The position numbers and the translations under genes were made by a program. A stretch of DNA of 64,000 nucleotides from Craterostigma plantagineum (taxonomy: Eukaryota > Streptophyta > Magnoliopsida > Lamiales > Linderniaceae): positions 3,005,501-3,069,500 of the forward strand of contig JAPQWV010000051.1 in the NCBI GenBank assembly GCA_027422505.1. Reading direction: 5' to 3'. Below the pieces are notes generated by a model, which had not been told where the DNA came from, did not search any database, and saw only the letters and a program-made list of their open reading frames with translations. Within the stretch, counting starts at the first letter, position 1. Every line of letters starts with the position of its first letter. Positions 19,990 to 30,346 of this stretch are shown here, piece after piece.

Positions 19990-21270
19990 TCCTCGCTGGT
20001 GAGAAGATCCGTAGTTCCGCGCTCAAGACCTCCCAGCTCCGTGCTGGCACAAAGACTTGAGCTTCTATATTCCGGATCCAAGAGTCCAGCTCCACGCTGG
20101 CGTCCGAAGGTACGCGGGAGATACAAGCCAGCTCCGTCCTGGCACAAAGACCCGAAGTTCCACATTCGGGACCTCCCAGCTTCGCGCTGGCAGAAGGCTT
20201 AAAAGGCCCCGCTCCATGAAAACCCAGCTCCTATATTCGGGATCTAGGAGCCAATTCCCGCGCTGATGTACGAAGTGCCGCAGGAGATCAGAGTCCAGCT
20301 CCACGCGAGCATACGAAGGTCCGTGGACCTAGAAGTCAGCTCAGCGCCGACACTCAAAGACCAGTGGGAGACAAAAGCCCAGCTCCATGAGGGCAGGATC
20401 CACAGAAGACATCCCATGCTGATAAGGCCCTTGGCCAGAATTCCAGGGCCCTCTACATCCCTTCTCAATTATATAATATTGTTATCATAATAAATATGTG
20501 ACCACACTAACAAGTGTTATTGTTTGAAGGACGAGATAAAGAGGCTCATCCAGGCAGTTGCCCTAAAGGAGTCTGTAGAAAATGTGCCTAATAAAGGCAG
20601 ACGCCGTCCACCTCCTCTAGATAGGGGTCAGCTCCACTCAGGACTCATGTCCCCGTCATAGTAGGAGCATGAGGCACTAGGAACTTCGATGGCCAACAGA
20701 GCCCGAATCATACGCCTGAGCATCTCAAGGACTTAGAGTTCCAGCCCCACGCTGGCTAGAAGACCTGAAGCTTCCCCTTCAGGACCTAAAGCCCAGCTCC
20801 GCGCTGGCACGAAGACCCGAAGCTCCGAATTCGGGACCTTCCAGCTCCGCGCTGGCTAGAAGACCTGAAGCTCCCCCTTCAGGACCTAAAGCCCAGCTCC
20901 GCGCTGGCACAAAGATCCGAAGCTCCGAATTCGGGACCTTCCAGCTCCCCGCTGGCTAGAAGACCTGAAAGCCCAGCTCCGCGCTGGCACGGAGACCCGA
21001 AGCTCCGAATTCGGGACCTTCCAGCTCCGCGCTGGCTAGAAAATCCGAAGCTCCCCTTCGCGACCTACAAGAAGACTTAATCATCCAATAGGGATCTTCG
21101 GGGACCAGCTCCACACTAGAAACGAAGGAAGGGCGAGATGAACCACTCGACCCCATGTGACGCACGAAAGATCCACCTGCTGGATTGGGACCTATAACTA
21201 TAGATCTCCATTGGTATAAAAAAAACCACCAAAAGGGATTTGTGAAGACCAGCTCCGCTGGAAACAGAGA
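19990..21270 (+). repeat. Array of CCAGCTCCGCGCTGG stem-loop units
   Basis: More than fifteen copies of CCAGC-(5 bases)-GCTGG or close variants, typically followed by a CCCGAAGCTCC or CCTGAAGCTCC phrase and GGGACCT. They are spaced about 45-50 bp, densest at 20730-21040. Each unit is a 5 bp hairpin with a 5-base loop. A further, more diverged group lies at 22030-22210. There are frequent stops in all frames. Confidence 0.75.
20410..20700 (+). repeat. Higher-order repeat copy 1 of the Tat-like interior
   Basis: Shares an ordered set of blocks with 22545-22910 and 24930-25290: 'AGGGCCCTCTA', an AT-rich block with 'TATAAT' and 'TTATCAT', 'GTTTGAAGGA', 'AAGGAGTCT', 'GGCAGAC' and 'CTCTAGATA'. Identity is only moderate, so the duplication is old compared with the LTRs. 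Confidence 0.65.
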
Positions 21271-22544
21271 CGCGAGCCGGGAGTCCGAAATGTCCAAGTC
21301 CCATGCACCGTTTTGCATACGAAGGTTCGCTTTTGAGGACCTCCAAACCAGCTCCAATATAAGGGCAAGAAACTGGTCCTTCTGTTAGGGACCTGCCATA
21401 TCAGCTCCATAAAAGATCCGAGATACTTCTATGAGAAGATCCTTTTCGCCCACAAGTCAAGACAGTTCAACAGCTGTTGTAGCTAGTTCCCAATTCCACT
21501 CAGAAGGAGAAAAGGGACCTCCGCGCATACATCAGCAGGTCCAACATTACGACCTTGGGGATGCCCACCACCATCTTCTCCACAACAAACGAGCGCACCA
21601 ACTAATGGCCCCCACGGTGGGAGCTCGCTGTCCCAAGAGCCCCCTCACACTTCCATGGAAGACCACCTCAACCTTGGGATTGGGAGCTGTTGGGATCTCC
21701 CCTCGGGATCTCGCAGAACCTCATATCGTCATGAAACAACACCAAGGAGATCCTGACTAAGCCAGGAGACATCCCACGATAATAAGGCCCTCGAGGCTCG
21801 TCCGCACAGTCGCCTCAAAGGAGTTTGCTGCCAAAGTTCCGTTTCAGGTCCCAAAGCAAAATCCAGAGGATCTACCTCGAACCAGGACAAACCATCCCCA
21901 CCACTTTCAAACAAAGGAACTCCGCCATTGCCTAGGGCCCCCAAGCCCATTAAAGTGGGAAGTCCTAATGGAGGATATTCTAAACAGGCCAGGAAGACAT
22001 CGGCTAGAGTGTCGAAATATGTACGAAGTAAAAGCCCAGCTTGGCGCTGGAGCGAAGACTAGGAGCTCCGCCTTCGGAACCTAAGAGTCCAGCTCCCCGC
22101 TAAAGATCCAAGCACCTCCTTGGGACCTAAAAGCCCAGTTCCATGCTGGCAAGAAGACCCAAAGCTCCGCGTGCAGGACCTCCCAGCCCCGCGCCAGCAG
22201 AAGTCTTAAAAAGCCTAGCTCCATGAAAGCCTGAGCTCCTATATTTGGAATCTAAGAGCCAAGCTCCAAGTTGATCTGTAAAACTCAACTCCTTGGTGGA
22301 GACACACTGAGGTTTACGAAAACCAACTCCGTGTTTGCAAAGAAGTCCGGCTCCACACCGACATCTGAAGAGCCGCAGGAGATACAAGCCAAGCTCCTCA
22401 CACACGAAAGTTCGTGGGGACCTAAAAGTCATGCTGAGGTCCAACGATACGTGGGAGTTACAAGCCAAGCTCCAAGCTGACAGATGAAGATCCACGAGAG
22501 ACAAAAGTCCCATTCCATGTGGGCACATGAAAATTCGTGGGAGA

Positions 22545-22910
22545 CATCCCGCACTTAAGGCTTTTAGCCTAGACCTCAGGGCCCTCTAGATCTTATCTCT
22601 ATTATATATTATTTTATCATGATAAATATATGCGCCGCACTAATAATTGTTGTTGTTTGAAGGATATGATCAAGTGGCTCGTCATGATGAAACACCTTAA
22701 AGTGATGGCAATCACGATAGCAAGCATGATTTGAAGGTGATCAACAAGGAGTCTCGGGGATCTGTGCCGACTAAGGGCAGACAACCCCTGTCACGTCTAA
22801 GGGCCAATGCTGATTAGGGCCCGCATCCCTAGCATGATAGGAGCTCCAGGCAAGGTGGATCCTAACCTCCAACAGAGCCCAAAATCGCACACCTAAGCAG
22901 GCAAAGGTCT
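22545..22910 (+). repeat. Higher-order repeat copy 2 of the Tat-like interior
   Basis: Same block order as copy 1. A partial extra copy of the 'GGGGATCTGTGCCTAATAAG' part lies at 23055-23110. Confidence 0.65.
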
Positions 22911-23849
22911 CAAGCTCCATAGATCCTGGTATTTTCATTAGAACAATAGTCATCATTTGAAAAAGGAGATACTAGACTTACCCAAGCGGGACCCACGGTG
23001 GGATTGTTGGCCGCGATGGCAAACATGACCCCAAACTCGCCGAAAAAGAAGTAGGGGGATCTGTGCCTAATAAGGGCAGACAACCCCCACTTCCTCCAAA
23101 TTAGGCCACGTCCGTTCTCCCCAGAGCCTTACTCTCATCATGAAGGGAAGACCAGATAAAGAAGACCCCGACCAGAGCCCAAGAGCTCTAAACTCATGCT
23201 ATAAGAGATCCAAATGCAAGGAGATTTATGAGATGCACAAGGATACTCGGCCGAAGTTCGATTTATCCCAGGAGATGGAACACATATGGCCAGGCCACAT
23301 AACGATGCCTTGGACATAGAAAGTCCGACTTTCGGAGATATAACCAATGGAAGGAATCACGACGCTTGAGGGACATGGAGAAAAAAGCCCATCCAATGAC
23401 GGAGAAGTTGACGAAGCTCCTAACGATGCGATCCAAATGACGCTAAGGCAGCCACAAAAAGAAGAGATAGCACAAAATGAGAGACCAGAGGAGTGAGATA
23501 AAAAGAAAGGGGCCCTCTAGCTCACCACAAGATCCCGACAAGGAGCTGGGGGGATGTCTACAAAAAATGCGGACCTGTTCGCATTTTCTCCAAAGCATAT
23601 GACAGAAGTTCGCCCAGATATCACCACACATCATCATACCAAGAAGACGATCCACCAAATGGAAGCTCCGACCGTGCGGGGCTGAAAGAGCCCAGATCCT
23701 GAAGGAGGAAGTAGACAAGCTTTTCCAAGTAGGGACCTGAGCAACGCGTGTCCTACGGATTATTCTCCATCACCCCGAGTGAATCAACTGGTGGACTCCA
23801 CCTCTGGGTATGAGGTCCCCAGCGCCACGCCTACCAGGGGATCTGGGAG

Positions 23850-24340
23850 CTCCAGAGGCCAGTAGGAAGGCCTTTGAAGAATTAAAGGAACACCTCCGCA
23901 ATATACCTCTCCCAGCAAAACATCTAATAGGGAACAAGCGGTCGCCATATTTCTCCATGGAAGCATTAGCTCCGTCTTACTAAGGAAAGAAGGGCCCTCC
24001 CCAAGCCGACCTACTTTATGAGGCAAGGTGCTATCGGAGGATGAACCAGACGATAAGTCAGTCAGATCTCTCCGGGAAAATGGTGAAATGCACCATCAAG
24101 CTAGGGGAGTGCAACGTGGAATTCCAACCTTGGACGGCCCCCCAAAAACTCAGATCCTCTTCAACGTTATGCATGAAGTCACCAAAGGACCACATAAGCA
24201 GCGATGGGAGGTGCACACATACGGATCTATGACCTTACATAGATCTGGAGCGGAGGTCCTTATCATTAGCCCGATAGAAGAGGAGCTCCGTCTCGCCACG
24301 ACCTTCAAATTCCCTGAGAATGACTCTGACACAAAGCCTT
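23850..24340 (+). pseudogene. Relic of Gypsy (Tat) RNase H
   Basis: In one frame 23860-23900 gives AFEELKEHLRN, the usual lead-in to Gypsy RNase H. 24041-24160 in a second frame gives SGKMVKCTIKLGECNVEF, resembling the segment that precedes the archaeal-type RNase H of Tat elements. 24205-24330 in another frame gives WEVHTYGSMTLHRSGAEV, resembling that RNase H start (normally WxLxVDGASxxxGSGAG; the first catalytic Asp is Tyr here). Several frame changes and stops. It identifies the lineage, not a function. Confidence 0.5.
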
Positions 24341-24929
24341 AACTTCTGGAGGATTGCGAAGGAGACGGGACATGGGACGTCATTTGGTATAGATTCACAA
24401 CCGGTAGTACAAACGAAGGGGAACGATGAAAGGAAGGAAAGTCGTAGAGTTGACTACTTGGCCAAAATGACGAGCCGGGTTTTGACCGTCAGAGAGAATG
24501 GCATCGCCAATTTCACGGTAGAAGAGAAGGAGGTAGGGAAGTTGTGGAAAGCAGGGAAGGAGACGACAATTAGAGGACTCGGTCACGAAGGTCCCGAAGG
24601 GCACGTAATCGAAAGGCAGGAAGGGATGTGCAGGATAGCATCTGGGATATAAGTCCTTGACGAGGACAACGATAAGGGCGGACTATCTCTGTCCTGCCAT
24701 AATCACGGACCACGGATTCAAACCCCAAGGGAGGTTCTGGGAGAAAGCTAATGGTGGACCACGGGAGAAATTGAAGGGGTCACAGCCCCACCTGACGGCA
24801 GGAGCTACGCCAACATCCGGGACATGATCCCCCATAAAGGTCCTAAGATTCAATAAATGCAAAAGGGTCAAGCTCTGCGCTGACATGCGAATGCCCAGGA
24901 AGACAGCTCCATGCTAACACGCGGAGACA

Positions 24930-25290
24930 TACCGCACTGATAAGGCTCTTAGCCGGAATTGCAGGGCCCTCTAAGCCTTGCTCTCATTTATGTCATCGAT
25001 ACTATAATAACTACATGCATAATACTAACAACAGACGTTATGTGAAGGATAAAATCGAATTTCCCTCCCTAGTGGAACAGCTGGGGAAGTTCATTGATCG
25101 CGTCATCAAACAAGGTTGGGAGGTAGCCGAGAAGGAGTCTGGGGGATCTGTGCCAAAAGGCAGACAACCCCCACCTCCTCTAGATAAGGGCCAGCTCCAT
25201 TTAGGGCTCACGTCCCTATCATAATAGAAGACCCAGGGCAGTGGAATTCCAATTTCCAGCAGAGCCCGAAATAATACACTTAGGCAGGCG
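24930..25290 (+). repeat. Higher-order repeat copy 3 of the Tat-like interior
   Basis: Same block order as 20410-20700, with GGGCCCTCTA, ACTATAATAACTACATG, GTGAAGGAT, AAGGAGTCTGGGGGATCT and CCTCTAGATAAGGGCC. Confidence 0.65.
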
Positions 25291-25399
25291 AATGTCTGAA
25301 CCTCCGAAGATCTGACCAGGGACCTCATCACTAACCGAGGACGAAGGTGCTCCACTTCTTCATTACTTTCAAAGTTCATGCCTCAAGTAAGGAGCTCGA

Positions 25400-25830
25400 A
25401 TACTAAGCAAAGCGGGTGCTATAACCACGCATTTAAGCGAGCGGGCGCTATAACCACGCATTCAAGCGAACTGGCGCTATAACCAGGGTAAACTAATGAT
25501 GTCCCTAAGCAAATACCGCTTTGTCGGAACATAGATATTCTATAAACGGTGCACCGTATAATATAATCGATACCAAAGGTCGACGGACCTGCGGCGTACA
25601 AAGACATCAAAGGCCAATAGCCTGCGACGTGAAATGATACCAAGGGTCGACGGACCTGCGGCGTACAAAGACATCAAAGGCTGATAGCCTGCGACGTGAA
25701 AGATGCCCATGAGGGTGTACAAGATACCACCGCTGACGGGCTGTGGCGTACAGGACATCAAAGGTCCCCAGTAAGGCCTGCGACGTGTATAGGTACCTCA
25801 GCGTAGCTGGCGCTATAACCAGGATAAAAC
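25400..25830 (+). repeat. Two minisatellites in the Tat-like interior
   Basis: First, a roughly 30 bp unit, GCGGGCGCTATAACCACGCAT with a short AAGCGA lead, occurs three times at 25405-25490 and recurs singly near 25806 and 25992. Second, a roughly 70 bp unit (GGTCGACGGACCTGCGGCGTACAAAGACATCAAAGG followed by AGCCTGCGACGTGAAA) occurs twice at 25573-25712, with a partial third near 25735-25780. Confidence 0.7.
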
Positions 25831-26249
25831 GGTGGGATAGTCCCCCACTTTTTAAGACCTTCGGGCTTACATTACTGGATTCGCTAAGGACAAAGAGAGC
25901 CTAGCGCCTATGTGACACTTTTGGATAAGGACGACGGTCCTTACAACCAAAGGCGTGTATAATTCGTACTTGGCTTACGAATTGAATAAGCGAGCTGGCG
26001 CTATAACCATGCCACAGTAATGATGTTCCCAAAACATCCCTCAGGTCCCGCAAAGACGAAAGAAGAATAATAAAGGAGAAAGGGAACTCCGACGTAATAT
26101 GCGAACATGGGGAGTTAAGCTCCCACACCATTATGCCTCGAAAGAAAAATATGACAAAGTATTTTTTACAGGCTATCACCATGATGGAAAAGAGGAGAGC
26201 TCTATATAAATAGGATGTCCCAGGGAGCTAGAAACAACGTGCGGCAGGA

Positions 26250-27502
26250 CCTGGGATCTCCTTCGAAGTACAAGAGGAGCTCCATCATCAGACCCTGTCA
26301 GGTCCCTTCCAGATTCCAAGGACGATGGATGCAACGGCGACGATAAAGCCTAAGGAAAAGCGAGCTCCAACAGAGCCCCATAAACATAGGGGAGTTAAGC
26401 TCCCCTAAAATATCGCAAGTCCTAAAATGTCCAAAAGGCCTTCCACCAAGTTCCCTGAGGAGTTGGAGACGGCGGGCCAGGACCTCTGCATGCTTCTCTA
26501 CAGCAGGGAGCCAAAATAAAGGACCCTTGGAAGCCTTCTGTTCTCCTTGAAGCACGCGGGATACGGAAGGTCCCGCATGAATGACTTGGCCTCAGCTCCC
26601 AAGGACTCAGCACCATAACCCCCATGAGGTATTGCTTCAGAAGAGGGACAAAATCCGCCAGGCCCTCTGAGAACTTCTTCCCAGCAGCTGTAGAAAGAAG
26701 GTGCTGCTGGCAAGACCTAACACATTCGGCCTTCGTATTTGCCAAAGCAGCTGCCGATAGCAACTCCCCCATACACGCAGAACCCTCATCCCCCTCAGTT
26801 TTCTCTCTGGCAAAGGAACTTCACGACGTTGCAAAAGTGCTACCTGCTCCTCCAAGCTCCGCAGATCCCCCCTATGCCGCCACACCAACGCGGAACTCTC
26901 ATTCTCCATTTCTTCTTCAGCTCCAAATTTCAATGCAGCTTCCCCAGCTAATTGTTCCTTTGCGGCAGAGCTGGCCTGAACTTACTCCAAATGCCCTTGA
27001 AGGGCCTGACTACTTTCTTCTGACTCTCAAGCCGACGGCCCACAGATGACCGCGCAACCACCTGATTTATCACCTAAGAACGCAGCAAAAGAAGTCCCAG
27101 TAGGGAAAACACCACCAGGAAGGAAAAACCAGACGGCCCAGCACTTCCATCCTTTTTCCTTCTCGAGCTGATCTACGAAAGAGGGGAGGTCCTCTTTTGA
27201 AGATATCCCCTGTGAAACGTTCACTGAGATCCCCCCGGCTGTTGCTTCCTGACATTGGCAACTTCCGCTAGCTCCCCCACTCGTTTTTGTGGCACGCTAG
27301 CCTTTCTCTTAGCTCCCGAAATAGGAACAACTTCCTGAGCCGCTGAGATCCCCTCATCCTTGGGGAGCTGGGATATCTCTTCCCGAATGTACCTGGCTGC
27401 AGGAATCTCACAAAGCATGGGAGTTGCGATAGGTAATCCGACCTGGGGAACCAGCGAAGTGGCCCTTTCCTCCACATCCGCCAACAAAACATGTCCCTTC
27501 AA
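26250..27502 (-). pseudogene. Degenerate antisense reading frame of the Tat-like element
   Basis: On the strand opposite to the element, frames 27221-27502 (KRKASVPQKRVGELAEVA), 27027-27224, 26637-26933 (EEEMENESSALVWRHRGDLR, charged and heptad-like) and 26422-26772 (CVRSCQQHLLSTAAG) read in series with frame changes between them. Tat-lineage Gypsy elements are known to carry an extra antisense ORF between pol and the 3' LTR, and the position fits. Function is unknown, and the breaks make translation of a full product unlikely. Confidence 0.4.
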
Positions 27503-27578
27503 GAGGTAATGGTGGTAGGGAGGTAAGGCCCCTCTTACTATTTTACTCTAATTTACTTTTTGTCCCAAAAAACAAATT

Positions 27579-27594
27579 AGAGTAGGGGAGTGGT
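27579..27594 (+). other. Tat-like element polypurine tract
   Basis: AGAGTAGGGGAGTGGT immediately before the 3' LTR. Confidence 0.75.
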
Positions 27595-28630
27595 TGATAC
27601 GGACTAGAATAGATGGGCCGAAAAACAAATAATAAAAGAGGCCCAGTAAGCCCATGAAGAGGAAGAGCCCAGAATGAAGTACAGAATCGGACCTGGGAGA
27701 AAGAACCTGCGAAGGTCCCCCGGATATAGGCATTATCCGGACAAAGGAGGGAAGGCTTTTGGGTACTTCAGGACGATGGGACATCAGAAAAGAGGAAAGG
27801 AAGTCACAGAGACACGTGTCGACCATGGATGGGGCAGTGTCACTGTGGGAAAAGCTGTAGCCACTTGCAGGCTGTCATTCAGTCAACATTCGTCACTGTT
27901 CATTGTACCATACCAGTCACGTCCCCTGAAATCCTGGGATATTACTTGGGCTGTTGGGAGCTGCTATAAAAGGAGGGACTTAGCCATTTCTCACAACAAC
28001 GATTATCATTCCAACATCTTTCCACACACGAAAAACAACTTCTCTCTCACTGTAATAATTCCTTTCCAGTAGATCTTTCAAGATGTATGAGCGAAAGTGA
28101 GCTATGAGTGTGTAAATCCTCTAAGTATAGTGAAGCCCCGTTTTAGAGCGCCCGTGGACGTAGGATCTGCAAAGATCCGAACCACGTAATTCTGGTGTTA
28201 TTTCGTTTATGTTCAAACAGGTCCCCTACGTTCCTTCAAACAGGTCCCCCGCGCTCCAAACACGTTCAAACAGGTCCCAGCACCTCTCAACATCCCAGAC
28301 AGGTCCCCGACGTACCAAATATGCCACCGACAGGTCCTCATCACGTCCCAACAGGTCCCCTACGTCCCAGACAGGTCCCCGACGTACCAAATATGCCACC
28401 GACAGGTCCTCATCACGTCCCAACAGGTTCCCCTACGTTCCAGACAGGTCTCCAATACGGCCCTATGTCCCAAATAGGTCCCCAATACGTCCCCCATAAG
28501 TCCCAAACACGTCCCCTTCAATCTCTCTCTCAATAAGCACCTTACGCACATAACCATATCGCTTCCCCGGCTATATAAATTCCCATTTCCCACACATATA
28601 AATCCTGTTGATTGGGTTTGCCCCATATCA
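27595..28630 (+). repeat. Tat-like element 3' LTR
   Basis: 1,036 bp; identical by eye to the 5' LTR except T to C near 28103 and a 72 bp tandem duplication at about 28350-28425. Flanked by AAAAG. Confidence 0.92.
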
Positions 28631-28635
28631 AAAAG

Positions 28636-28836
28636 AAAAAAGGAACATACTAAGTATAGGTTAGCATTCTATATGTATCGTGAAATTACAACACAGTACT
28701 GATTATATCAAATGTATCATGTGATAACATAAACTAGCAATCCCCCCTGAGTAGTGTTATCATTACTTTAGTTACAGATATAACTTTATGCCTATGATCA
28801 ATTAAAACATATACACACCATTGATTTCGCAATTAA
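28636..28836 (-). repeat. Right arm of the inverted repeat, outer part
   Basis: Reverse complement of 17921-18128 with a few differences (for example in the base after GATTTCGC). It was separated from the inner part of the arm by the Tat-like element. Confidence 0.78.
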
Positions 28837-29757
28837 AACATATACACATCATACGATATTGTAGCTTGAACATTTTTTTTTATGTATTTTTTGATCAAAA
28901 GTTTTTTCTGTTTTTATATTTTTTTAGATAAATTTTAAGAACTTTGATTAGGACAATTTAGCTAATAAAATATAATTTTGTATGTTAAATTAGAAATATT
29001 TTAGTTGACTATGAAATTTGCGTTTGCACATCATATCATATTTGATAAAAAAAAAAAACAAATACTGTTAATTGGTGGTGCAAAAATACATATTATTTGT
29101 CAATGAATTATATTTTATAAAAAGAAAACTGATACAGTACAACACTAATGTTAATGAAAGAAACGAATTTTAAAGAAAAAGATTTAAAAATGGGGATTGC
29201 TATGGTTTGATGGCCTGACCTTTTGCCTAGTAGTGAAGAGCTAAACCACTACAACCTTCATCATTTAAGAATGAATATTCCCAAGTGTATAGTAAAATAC
29301 CTGTTCCGGCTGGGGGGTCAATGGACCCACCAAACCCCTACGTGGGTCCGCCCCTGACCATCTTCCGCTTCTCCGACCATGGTTCCCCGTCGCGGATGCA
29401 GACAATGCGGACATGAGAGATACAAATACATTGTATTGTCGCGGCGTGGCCACGAACGATACGCAATTATATAAGTTTGTTTGCAATTATACCAGATAAT
29501 ATTTGTGAAAATTAAAAAATTCATAATTGCGCTATATTACATATCTTACAAAGGTTTCTACTAATATTTAATTCCGTGAAGAGTGTCGTGGCGGTGCACA
29601 GTCATCAATAATACCGTATGGGTAAAAGTCGAGATGATTTATAACCCATCACGGGACTGACATGGCTAACCAAATGATCACGATAGTAGTGTCCAAACCT
29701 CGATACCGGTTGTACTATTTGTTGGGGCGGATCTAGAAATTTTTTGGCCGCAACCAG

Positions 29758-29791
<34 letters not shown>

Positions 29792-29981
29792 TATCAGCAC
29801 CGGTGATACAATTAACGTAGTAGATATAAGTCATTTTCTCTTCATTCACGATAGGTATTTAATCGATGATTATAAAAAACAATTCACATCAAAATAAAGC
29901 TAGACGGAGCTCCAGCGACGATGGCACATCATAATATCTGATATTATACAATATGATTGAGAACAGAGCTAATTTTCTGTT
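28837..29981. other. AT-rich spacer
   Basis: No gene seen. A GC-richer patch at 29305-29400 and the phrase GGGGCGGATCTAG near 29733 look repeat-derived. A pure (AT)n run lies at 29758-29786. Confidence 0.4.
29758..29786. repeat. (AT)n microsatellite
   Basis: About 14 uninterrupted AT dinucleotides. Confidence 0.9.
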
Positions 29982-30325
29982 TGTTAGGCCGATTTTATCC
30001 AACCTTGTACTGATTCAACGGATTAGTATTACCTGATACGATGAATTACGGAAGCAATAAATTAGTAATACCAGACGGATTGTAGAGTTGGAACAGAGAG
30101 AGCGCGCGCGAGTTCTTCAGAAAAGTCGTCAACTCTATTATGAATCAGCAACCCTAAACACTAATGTGTTTAGGGTATTTATACAAAGCCCTAATGGGCT
30201 TACGGGCCCAATATTACTAATATATACACAAGTCGGATATATTTACAATTAAGTCCTAGGGCGTAATTAAATTACAGAACATTAGACTAATAATTAAATG
30301 AACACAATTAAATTAATCTCTAACA
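29982..30325 (-). repeat. SIRE-type element 3' LTR
   Basis: 344 bp, preceded by target duplication CTGTT. Confidence 0.94.
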
Positions 30326-30340
30326 ATCTCCCCCTTTGTG
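30326..30340 (-). other. SIRE-type element polypurine tract
   Basis: The minus strand CACAAAGGGGGAGAT abuts the 3' LTR. Confidence 0.88.
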
Positions 30341-30346
30341 TTCATT

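Larger units (their letters stand above)
18724..28630 (+). mobile_element. Non-autonomous Tat-like Gypsy element (LARD type), recently inserted
   Basis: 9,907 bp on the plus strand. LTRs 18724-19687 and 27595-28630 start TGATACGGACTAG and end CCCATATCA; both outer flanks are AAAAG. The primer site TGGCGCCGTCTGTGGGAA is of the type used by Tat/Retand Gypsy elements. The 7.9 kb interior has no intact gag or pol, only short broken matches to RNase H, a large amount of internally repeated DNA and a degenerate antisense frame. The LTRs differ at one base plus one 72 bp duplication, so insertion was very recent and depended on enzymes from elsewhere. Confidence 0.88.

Noticed and set aside
28195..28536. 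Proline/threonine-rich repeat peptide frame in the LTR
   Set aside because: It is a translation of the CAGGTCCC minisatellite and is interrupted or altered in length between the LTRs.
29265..29524. Short minus-strand frames in a GC-richer patch
   Set aside because: They look like repeat-derived sequence; no recognisable protein.
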